Source: Palsa-744 sp036498265
GTDB lineage: Bacteria > Actinomycetota > Thermoleophilia > Solirubrobacterales > Solirubrobacteraceae
Direction of reading: 5' to 3'
DNA length: 64,000 bases
Assembly (NCBI GenBank): GCA_036498265.1
Contig: DASYFT010000010.1
Location: forward strand, 6,017-70,016
Below, in pieces: positions 43,606-50,838 of the stretch (positions are counted from its first letter, which is position 1; each line of letters begins with the position of its first letter). A model generated the notes under the pieces. It was given only the letters and a program-made list of their open reading frames with translations, ran no database searches and was not told the DNA's origin. The position numbers were made by a program, and so were the translations under genes.

Positions 43606-44994
43606 TCAGCTCCGGCGCAGCCGTGCGATGAAGAAACCGGCGGTGCGGTCGCGGTGCGGCAGCGTCAGCACGAGTCCGGACGATCCGTTCGTCCCGGCGC
43701 TCGCCGGCGCGGAGCCCGGCAGCCGTAGATCCGGCAGCTCGATGGTGAGGTCGTCCACTGTGAAATCGCGGTGGGAGTCGAGGAAGGCCTCAATCTGGCG
43801 CTCGTTCTCGGTCGGTGAGATGGTGCAGGTAGAGTAGACAAGCACGCCTTCCGGACGGAGGGCGGAGGCTCCGGCGGCGAGGATCCTCGCCTGTTCTCGC
43901 GCCATTTCGGAGATCGCCTCCGGGCTGGCACGCCAGCGAAGGTCGGCCCTCGCCTGCAGCGTTCCGAGCCCCGAGCAGGGCGGATCGACCAGCACGCGGT
44001 CGTACTCCCGGCCCTCGGGCGCACCGGCGGCCGGCCAGCTCGCCGCGTCGCCCAGCTCGACCCTCACGTTCTCCGCCCCGAGACGCTTCGCGGTCCGCTC
44101 GAGCGCATCGGCACGCCGGGGGTTGCGCTCGACGGCCACGACCTCGCCCCGGCCCTCCATCAGCGCGGCCAGGTGCGTGCTCTTGCCGCCGGGCGCGGCG
44201 CAGAGGTCGAGCACGCGCTCGCCGGCGACCGGGGCGAGCGCCCGGGAGACGAGCATCGCTGCGCGCGACTGGGGCAGGAAGGCGCCCTCCTGCCACAGGC
44301 TGGAGGCGTGGACGTCGAATGGCTCCTCGGCAACCAGCGCCTCCGGGATGTGCGGGTCGCCGTGGGTGGGCACAGGGAGCTGCCGCGCGAGGACGCCGGG
44401 GTCGGCGAGGAGGGTGTTGGCCCTGAGCGCGAGCTCGCCGGGCTCGTTGTCGTACGCCATCAGCGCCCGCGCCTGCTCGGGCCCGAGCTCCTCCCACCAG
44501 AGGCGCGCGAGCCACTCGGGGTGGGAGTGCTTTATGGCGGCCTGCGCCGGCGTCTCGTCGCTCAGGCCGTCCAGGAGTGAGCTCGCCCCCTCCCGCGTGG
44601 CGCGGCGCATGACCGCGTTGACCAGGCCGTGTCCGGCGCCGCCCGCGGACTTGGCCAGCTCGACGGTGTCCGCGACGACTGCGTAGTCGGGCGAGCCGCG
44701 CAGGTAGAGCAGCTCATAGAGGCCCAGCCGCAGCGCCGCCAGCAGCGGCGGGTCGAGGCGCTCGGGGCGACGTTCGGCGAGCCGCTCGATCAGATGGTCG
44801 ACCGTCCCCCTCCGCTGCACGGCGCCGTAGGCCAGACGCATGGCGAGCGGCCTGTCGCGCGCCTCCAGCGAGCGCGCCTCCGCGTGCAGCGCCTGGTCGG
44901 CGTAGGCGCCTCGCTCGAACACCCTGCGCACCACCACGTAGGCGCAGGCGCGGGCAGGTGCGATCTTTGTGGCTGGGGTGCGCTGGGCTGGCAT
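43606..44994 (-). CDS. rsmB: 16S rRNA (cytosine967-C5)-methyltransferase RsmB
   Basis: The 462-aa protein has the N-terminal NusB-like RNA-binding domain (~10-140) and a C-terminal Rossmann methyltransferase with LDLCAAPGGKSTHLAALM, the DPPCSGLG motif IV cysteine and the catalytic cysteine in VYSTCTISPTENE. It makes m5C967. The fmt-rsmB-rpe neighbourhood is typical, although two genes are inserted between rsmB and fmt here. Confidence 0.94.
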   Translation of the reverse strand: MPAQRTPATKIAPARACAYVVVRRVFERGAYADQALHAEARSLEARDRPLAMRLAYGAVQRRGTVDHLIERLAERRPERLDPPLLAALRLGLYELLYLRGSPDYAVVADTVELAKSAGGAGHGLVNAVMRRATREGASSLLDGLSDETPAQAAIKHSHPEWLARLWWEELGPEQARALMAYDNEPGELALRANTLLADPGVLARQLPVPTHGDPHIPEALVAEEPFDVHASSLWQEGAFLPQSRAAMLVSRALAPVAGERVLDLCAAPGGKSTHLAALMEGRGEVVAVERNPRRADALERTAKRLGAENVRVELGDAASWPAAGAPEGREYDRVLVDPPCSGLGTLQARADLRWRASPEAISEMAREQARILAAGASALRPEGVLVYSTCTISPTENERQIEAFLDSHRDFTVDDLTIELPDLRLPGSAPASAGTNGSSGLVLTLPHRDRTAGFFIARLRRS

Positions 44995-45006
44995 GGGCCT
45001 GGATGT

Positions 45007-46338
45007 CTACCCGCTGCGGCTGAAGCCGGCCGGCGCTAGCACGTCGGCGAGGTCGCTTGCCAGCCGCTTGGCCTCGTCGGAGCGGAGCGTCGCGGTCGTG
45101 ATGCGCACGGCGGAGGGGCAGCCGGCAAGCCGGTAGGGCTCGCCGGGCGCGAGCACCCAGCCTCGCTGCATGAGCGCGCCGACGGTGCCGGCCTCATCGC
45201 CTACCGGCACCCATACGTTCAGGCCCGAGGCGCCGTGCGCGTGCACCCCATTGGAGGCGAGGCAGGCGAGCAGCCGCTCGCGCCGCCCGGCGTAGGTGGC
45301 CGCGGCGGTCGCGATCTGCTCGCCGACCGCCGGATCTGTCCAGAGGCCGAGCACGATCGCCTGGAGGATGTGGCTGACCCAACCGGGGCCGCACTGCTGG
45401 CGTCCCTGCACGCGCGCCATCGTGCGGCGGTCGCCGGCGAGGGCTGCCAGACGGAGGTCCGGCCCGAGCGCCTTGGCGACCGAGCGGGTCGCCGCCCAGC
45501 GCTCCCGGCCGGCGACGGTGGTGTGAAGCGGAGTGCCCGCCACCTCGCCGAGGTGGTCGTCCTCGATCACGAGCGCCTCCGGGAACTTCGCGAGGACATG
45601 CCGCAGCTCCTCCGCGCGAGCGCGGTCGAGCGCCGCGCCCGTGGGGTTCTGCCCGCGGGGTGTGATCACGACGGCGCTCGCTCCGCGCGCCAGCGCGGCA
45701 CGCAGCTCAGCGGGACGCATCCCTGTGTCGTCAACGGCGACGGGGTCGAGCGTCAGGCCGAGCGCTCGCAGCAGGTCGAACAGGGCCGCGTAGCCGGGGT
45801 TCTCGACCGCGACGCTGTCGCCGGGACGCAGGTTCGCCTGAAGCACACGCTCGATCGCGTCGAGGGCGCCTCCCGCTATGCACAGATCCTCGCCCGGTAT
45901 CCCGTCCGCCCCGAGCCGCTCGCGCACCAGATCGAGCAGCCCGGGCAGCGCCGGCGGCTCGCCATAGAGGCGCACGGACGGCTCCAGGGACCTGACCGCC
46001 CCCGCGAGGTCCGGCAGCAGCGCCGGGTCGGGGTTGCCCCGCGAGAGGTCGCGGGCGCCGGGGGGCACGGGCAGCGGCCGGCGCAGCGAGCCGATCGGCG
46101 GACCGGATCCGATCCGGGTCCCGCGCCGCGGCTCGGTGATCACCACGCCGCGACGCCGCAGCTCGGCGAGGCCGGCTGCGACGGTGGCGGGGCTGAGGCC
46201 GACGTCCGCCGCCAGCCGCCTGACCGACGGCAGTCGCCGCCCGGGCGCGAGTGCGCCGCTGGCGACCGCCTCCTCGATGCTGCCGACCAGCTCCGCGGCG
46301 CTGCCCGCGCTGATCCTGTACTGTCTCAGATCAGTCAT
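45007..46338 (-). CDS. MocR-type regulator (GntR HTH + aminotransferase domain)
   Basis: The 443-aa protein has an N-terminal GntR winged helix (~1-75: GRRLPSVRRLAADVGLSPATVAAGLAELRRRGVVITEPRRGTRI) and a C-terminal type I PLP aminotransferase-like domain (VIEDDHLGEV, PLP Lys in ATRSVAKALGPDLRLAAL). Such proteins usually sense a PLP-related ligand. It diverges from a PNPOx-like flavin-binding gene, so it may control that gene in a vitamin B6-related response; this is inferred. The -10-like TAATAG sits about 10 nt before ATG 46338, suggesting a leaderless transcript. Confidence 0.88.
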   Translation of the reverse strand: MTDLRQYRISAGSAAELVGSIEEAVASGALAPGRRLPSVRRLAADVGLSPATVAAGLAELRRRGVVITEPRRGTRIGSGPPIGSLRRPLPVPPGARDLSRGNPDPALLPDLAGAVRSLEPSVRLYGEPPALPGLLDLVRERLGADGIPGEDLCIAGGALDAIERVLQANLRPGDSVAVENPGYAALFDLLRALGLTLDPVAVDDTGMRPAELRAALARGASAVVITPRGQNPTGAALDRARAEELRHVLAKFPEALVIEDDHLGEVAGTPLHTTVAGRERWAATRSVAKALGPDLRLAALAGDRRTMARVQGRQQCGPGWVSHILQAIVLGLWTDPAVGEQIATAAATYAGRRERLLACLASNGVHAHGASGLNVWVPVGDEAGTVGALMQRGWVLAPGEPYRLAGCPSAVRITTATLRSDEAKRLASDLADVLAPAGFSRSG

Positions 46339-46356
46339 GCTTCTGTACTATTACAG
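46316..46356. promoter_or_regulatory. Candidate MocR operator: direct repeat plus palindrome
   Basis: Two related 14-mers beginning CTGTACT lie 27 bp apart: 46316-46329 and 46343-46356. The second, CTGTACTATTACAG, is a near-perfect palindrome that overlaps both divergent -10 regions. MocR/PdxR regulators often bind direct repeats in divergent promoters, so this is a plausible autoregulatory site; the first copy lies inside the MocR coding start. Confidence 0.5.
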
Positions 46357-46370
46357 ACTGGCGGACGGCG

Positions 46371-47057
46371 ATGCCCCGCGGTAGCGGCCCGACACGTGGG
46401 GCAGCCCCCTCCGAGCGCGTGCGGCTCCGCCGCAAGCGCGAGCGGGGCAGCCACGACCGTGAGGTGATCGACGCGATCTTCGACGAGGCGCTGGTGGCAC
46501 ACCTGGGCATCGCCGACGAGCACGGTCAGCCGTACGTGATCCCCACGCTGCACGCCCGTGCCGGGGACGTGGTCTACTGCCACGGCTCGGCCGTGAGCCG
46601 CACCCTGCGGGAGCTTGCGACAGGCACCAGGGCATGCCTCACGGTGACGCTGCTCGACGGGCTCGTTCTCGCCCGCGCCGCCATGCACCACTCCGCCAAC
46701 TACCGCTCGGTGATGCTGCTCGCAGAGGCCACCCCGGTCGATGACCCGGCCGAGAAGCTCGCCGCCCTGGAGGCGATCGTGGAGCACATCGTCCCGGGAC
46801 GATGGCCGGACGTGCGCGCGCCGAGCGAGAACGAGCTGAAGGCGACCGCGGTTCTGGCGCTCCCGATCGAGGAGGCCTCTGCGAAGGTACGAACCGGGCC
46901 GCCGCTGGACGACGAGGAGGACCACGCGCTGCCGGTGTGGGCGGGCTCGATCCCGCTGGCTATGAATCCCGGCGCCCCGGAGCCCGATCCCCTGCTGCGC
47001 GGCGGCATGCCGCTGCCGGCCTACGCGAGCGCCTACCGGCGTCCCGGCGGGCCGTAA
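46371..47057 (+). CDS. PNPOx-like split-barrel flavin-binding protein
   Basis: The 228-aa protein has the pyridoxamine-5'-phosphate-oxidase-like split barrel (IFDEALVAHLGIADEHGQPYVIPTLHARAGDVVYCHGSAVSRTLRELATGTRACLTVTLLDGLVLARAAMHHSANYRSVML). This is the FMN-binding PNPOx_2 type, which is not PdxH itself. The divergent MocR gene hints at a B6 link. Its 3' end overlaps the convergent fmt by 25 nt, which is unusual. Confidence 0.85.
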   Translation: MPRGSGPTRGAAPSERVRLRRKRERGSHDREVIDAIFDEALVAHLGIADEHGQPYVIPTLHARAGDVVYCHGSAVSRTLRELATGTRACLTVTLLDGLVLARAAMHHSANYRSVMLLAEATPVDDPAEKLAALEAIVEHIVPGRWPDVRAPSENELKATAVLALPIEEASAKVRTGPPLDDEEDHALPVWAGSIPLAMNPGAPEPDPLLRGGMPLPAYASAYRRPGGP

Positions 47058-48025
47058 CCGCGAAGGTAGGCCGCGGCGTCCATCGGCCGGCCGCCGGGAG
47101 GCTGAACCTCGAGGAGCTCCAGAACGCCGTCGCGGGTGGGGAGCAGCAGCCGCCCTCCTTGCTCTCGCACCCCTCCCCCGCTCTCGAGAGCCTCCCCTGC
47201 GGCGCCGGCGCCAGACGCCTCGCCGAGCGCGTCCTCGTCGAGCACCGCAGCGCGCTGCACGCCGAGGATCGTGCCGTCCCCTAGCGCGATGCGAGCCCCG
47301 ATGTGGGGGTGGAGCGCCCGTACGACCCGCTCGAGCTCGACAGCGGGGCGATCCGGATCCAGCAGCCGGTCCTCCGGGGTGATCTTCTCCGCGTAGGTGA
47401 CGCCCTCCTCCGGCTGCTCGCTGAACGGCGGGCGCTCCTCGAGCGCTCTCACGATGAGCTCGCCGCCGAGCTCCTGCAGCCGCCCGGCGAGCGAGCCGTA
47501 GGTGTCATCGGGCCGGATCGGCTCGAGGCCCACGAGGCACACGGGGCCGCTGTCGAGGCCGGCGGTCAGGCGCATGATCGAGACACCGGTCTCGGCATCG
47601 CCGGCCATCAGCGCCCGCTCGACCGGGGCCGCGCCCCTCCACCGCGGCAGCAGCGAGGGGTGCACGTTGAGGATGTCGTGCTCTGAGAGCAGTGGCTCCT
47701 TGATGAGGGCGCCGTACGCGCAGACGACCAAGGTCTGGCGCGCACCTTCGCCATCGTCGCCGCGCGCCGGCTCGCCGTCGTTCGACGGCCGACCCGCCCG
47801 GGCGATCAGGTCCCTGGCCTCCGGGTCGTTGACGCTCGTGGGCTGCGCGAGGGGGATGCCGAGCCCGGTTGCGCGTTCGGCGACCGGCGGCGGTCGCAGC
47901 CGGCGACCGCGGCCGCTCCGCCTGTCGGGGCGGGTGATGACCAGCGACGGCCGCTGCTCGCTGCGCGCCATGCGCTCGAGCACGGCGGCGGCGAAGCCGG
48001 ATGTGCCGATGAAGACGTTGCTCAA
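47033..48025 (-). CDS. fmt: Methionyl-tRNA formyltransferase
   Basis: The 330-aa enzyme formylates initiator Met-tRNA. It has VFIGTSGFAAAVLERM, NVHPSLLPRWRGAAPVERALMAGD and TGVSIMRLTAGLDSGPV. A Gly/Asp/Glu-rich insert (about RPSNDGEPARGDDGEGARQ) interrupts the N-terminal domain before VVCAYGALI. The start is TTG 48025. def lies 22 nt upstream. Confidence 0.93.
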   Translation of the reverse strand: MSNVFIGTSGFAAAVLERMARSEQRPSLVITRPDRRSGRGRRLRPPPVAERATGLGIPLAQPTSVNDPEARDLIARAGRPSNDGEPARGDDGEGARQTLVVCAYGALIKEPLLSEHDILNVHPSLLPRWRGAAPVERALMAGDAETGVSIMRLTAGLDSGPVCLVGLEPIRPDDTYGSLAGRLQELGGELIVRALEERPPFSEQPEEGVTYAEKITPEDRLLDPDRPAVELERVVRALHPHIGARIALGDGTILGVQRAAVLDEDALGEASGAGAAGEALESGGGVREQGGRLLLPTRDGVLELLEVQPPGGRPMDAAAYLRGYGPPGRR

Positions 48026-48047
48026 CGCGGGCCCACGCGCGGCGCAG

Positions 48048-48833
48048 CTAGGCGGCGCTCGCGGTCGCCTGAGCCTCGCGCATCGCGCGCATCGCCTCCT
48101 TGCGCGCCTCGCGCGGGATCCGGTCGAGGATGAGCACGCCGTCGAGGTGGTCGATCTCGTGCTGGATCACCCGCGCCTCGAGTCCCTCGGCCTCGACCTC
48201 GCGATCCTGTCCGGTCTCGTCCTGTGCTCGCACCCGGACCCGCAGCGCCCGCTCCACCTCGACGTGCACGCCCGGCAGGCTGAGGCAACCCTCCTCGCCC
48301 ACCTCGAGCTCCTCGCTCTTCCACTCGAGGACCGGGTTGACCAGCGCCGTCAACGGATCGTCGGGATAGGCGCGGTAGACGAGCACCCGGTGCAGGATCC
48401 CAAGCTGCGTCGCGGCAAGCCCCACGCCGAGCGCATCGTGCATCAGCTCGCCCATGCGCGTCACCTCGGCCTCGAGCGCGTCGTCGAAGCGATCGACGTC
48501 CAGCGCCTTGGCCCGCAGGACGGGATCGCCGAACTTGCGCACCCGGCGCAAGGCCGCGTCACGGCGCGCGCGCGTCTCCGGATCGAGCTCGGCCGCCGCC
48601 GGGGCGTCTTGCTCGCGCTCGACCTCGACATCCGTGTGCTCCGCGTCCTGGGCCGCGGTGTGCTCCGCGCCCTCGGGCGCGGCGTGCTCGGCGTCCTCGG
48701 GCGCGCGATCCTGGGGTGCCGACGCGCCGGAGCCCTCCGCGTGATCTGGGTCCACTTGGCCGTTCAGCTCACGAGCCGCGGCCTTCTCGGTGACGGGCGC
48801 GGCCGCGCCCTGCACTGTGTCTTCGTCAGCCAT
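48048..48833 (-). CDS. def: Peptide deformylase with acidic N-terminal extension
   Basis: The catalytic domain (~90-261) has GVGLAATQLG, EGCLSLPGV and HEIDHLDG, with the metal-binding Cys and two His, so it should remove the formyl group of nascent proteins. The first ~85 residues are a low-complexity acidic extension with repeats around DAEH/GAEH, absent from ordinary Def. The order def-fmt is conserved. Confidence 0.95.
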   Translation of the reverse strand: MADEDTVQGAAAPVTEKAAARELNGQVDPDHAEGSGASAPQDRAPEDAEHAAPEGAEHTAAQDAEHTDVEVEREQDAPAAAELDPETRARRDAALRRVRKFGDPVLRAKALDVDRFDDALEAEVTRMGELMHDALGVGLAATQLGILHRVLVYRAYPDDPLTALVNPVLEWKSEELEVGEEGCLSLPGVHVEVERALRVRVRAQDETGQDREVEAEGLEARVIQHEIDHLDGVLILDRIPREARKEAMRAMREAQATASAA

Positions 48834-48882
48834 CGGCCCCTGAGTTTAGGAGGAGCGAGGGCGTCCGCGAAGGGCACGCGCT

Positions 48883-50808
48883 CTACTTCTTCAGCTTGTC
48901 CGTCAACGGCGGCGTGTGGGCGACAGGGCTGCCGCCGTGCGCGGACTGGAACGTGACGAGCGCCGCCACCGGCAAGCCCTTCTTCTGCCTGAGGGCTGTC
49001 TTGAGCGCCTTGAGCGCCGAGGCGCTCGGCCTGACCGTGAAGCTGAGCGTCCCGGGAGCCGCGACGAGCTTGCTGCCCTTCCCGAACACGATCTTCGCCG
49101 GGCGGCACTTCCCGTTCAGCCGAACAAAGCCCCGCTTGCACTTCGAGGTGCTCGACGCGAACACCCCGAACTTCCCGTTCTGGAACGTGAGCATCCAGCT
49201 GAACATGCCGGGGTCCAGAACGGACGCCGTGAACGTGATCACGCCGGTCTTCGCGTTGATCTTGGCTTTCAAGGCGAAGCTGCTGTTGGGCGCAGGCGGC
49301 GGTAGCACCGATGTCGTAGCGGTCACGGCTGGCGGCGGCGGTGTGGGAGGCGAACTCACGACGACGGTATGTTCGACGGGCGCCGTGGTGGAGGCGGTGA
49401 GGGCGTCTCTCGCGGTCATCGTCACGGTGTAGTTGCCGGGCGCAGCGTAGACATGGCTGGGCGAGGTTCCGGCGGCGATGGCGCCGTCGCCGAAGCTCCA
49501 GGTGACGACGGGCTGGCCGTATGGGTCGGTGACGGAGCCCGTGAAGCCGATGGGCGAGCCGGCGGTTCCCGATGGCGGGCCGAATGCGGCGGAGAGCGGG
49601 ACGGGTCTCATGAGGCAGGCTCGGTCGGCGTTGTCCCACTCGCTCTGGAGGTAGTAATGGCCGCCATCGATGGACTGGTTGAACAGCGTGCCGGCTTCTG
49701 GGCTTCCGCCGAGCGTGGGGCTGAACGCGTTCGTGTCAATGCCGGGGAAGCCTTCTTCTTCTTCGACAAAGGGAACGGCGTTGCACTTGTCGCCGATCTC
49801 CAGGCCGCGGGCATCAAAATAGTTGTTGAGCAGCGGATCAGTCGTGGCCTCCATGTACTCGTGACTGATGTACTTGAGCGCAACGTCCGCGTATCGCGTC
49901 GAAGCTTCACCTCCTTCCGTGTCGCCACTGGGCGCTTGCACCTTCGGATTCCCATCCGCCTGGCAAGCCTTTACGTGTTCATTTTTGTCATCTAGAAGCG
50001 AGAAGGGGATCGCCGAGTAGATGATTTCTTCACCAGGCTGGGCGCCTTGGACAAAGCCGTGATAGGCACAGAATTCGTTATTGGAGCATTCTGGTTCGAA
50101 GCCTTCAAGTTCTTCTTTCAGCGTCTGGTCAAAGCATACGTCGACTTTATGTGGCAAGAGAAGGAAATACTGCTGAGTTATTCCAGTCAACAATTTGTGG
50201 TTGCTGACGTATTTAGCAAGCTCGCTCCGAAGTTGAGAGTCGCGGAGGCAGGCGCTATACGGACCGTGATCGGCGTTTCCACCTTCGGGGACTACGCAGT
50301 TTCCCGACGTTGGATAAGCCTGCGTATCTGTCTGCGGTTCGCTGGCGGTCGAACTGTAGGCTGCGTTTCCCGTTGTGTCGGTGTACTGGCCTCCGATCGC
50401 AAATACGTTGCTCGCCAAGCCGCTGTCGTGAGCGACGCCAGCAAAGAAGCCGTTCACGATCGCCTTGGTGGTCAGAGTGAATTCGTTATTCGGGTCCCAG
50501 TAAATTATGTGGGTAGCTACGCTGTGCATGACTGGCCCACTGTGTTTGATCAACGGCCCACCGCCTCCCGGGCCAACGTCGTAGGGAAGCGGACCAAGCG
50601 TCGCACCCGGTCCCGTTTGCTTCGCGGCGCGATGGCTACTGGCAGCACTCGGGGGCCCGGCATGGCCCACTGGCGTCACGCCATAGGCGTGACCGCCGAT
50701 CTTCGCCACAACGGCCCCGGCAGGCCCCGCCCCGGCCACCAGCCCGAGCAGCCCCACGACTGCCAGGGACAGCGCAACGCTACGAAAGTCCCGACAATGA
50801 GCGTTCAT
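48883..50808 (-). CDS. Secreted EXORDIUM-like protein with PKD domain (copy 1)
   Basis: The 641-aa protein has a signal peptide (~1-32, cleavage near GPAGA), a domain (~85-400) resembling the plant EXORDIUM/Phi-1 family and its bacterial relatives, a PKD domain (~405-485), a Pro-rich linker and a C-terminal module (508-641) shared with the next gene. The key motif is SHEYMEATTDP (H316, E317, E320, D324) followed by GLEIGDKC, an HExxE/TDP pattern that could bind metal. Cysteines at 171, 187, 225, 241 and elsewhere suggest disulfides. Between about 49.9 and 50.55 kb the GC content falls well below the rest of the window, which suggests foreign origin for that part. Whether it is a protease is not known. 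Confidence 0.75.
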   Translation of the reverse strand: MNAHCRDFRSVALSLAVVGLLGLVAGAGPAGAVVAKIGGHAYGVTPVGHAGPPSAASSHRAAKQTGPGATLGPLPYDVGPGGGGPLIKHSGPVMHSVATHIIYWDPNNEFTLTTKAIVNGFFAGVAHDSGLASNVFAIGGQYTDTTGNAAYSSTASEPQTDTQAYPTSGNCVVPEGGNADHGPYSACLRDSQLRSELAKYVSNHKLLTGITQQYFLLLPHKVDVCFDQTLKEELEGFEPECSNNEFCAYHGFVQGAQPGEEIIYSAIPFSLLDDKNEHVKACQADGNPKVQAPSGDTEGGEASTRYADVALKYISHEYMEATTDPLLNNYFDARGLEIGDKCNAVPFVEEEEGFPGIDTNAFSPTLGGSPEAGTLFNQSIDGGHYYLQSEWDNADRACLMRPVPLSAAFGPPSGTAGSPIGFTGSVTDPYGQPVVTWSFGDGAIAAGTSPSHVYAAPGNYTVTMTARDALTASTTAPVEHTVVVSSPPTPPPPAVTATTSVLPPPAPNSSFALKAKINAKTGVITFTASVLDPGMFSWMLTFQNGKFGVFASSTSKCKRGFVRLNGKCRPAKIVFGKGSKLVAAPGTLSFTVRPSASALKALKTALRQKKGLPVAALVTFQSAHGGSPVAHTPPLTDKLKK

Positions 50809-50838
50809 CCTGATCGCTGATCCTCTCCGTGCCGGTGG

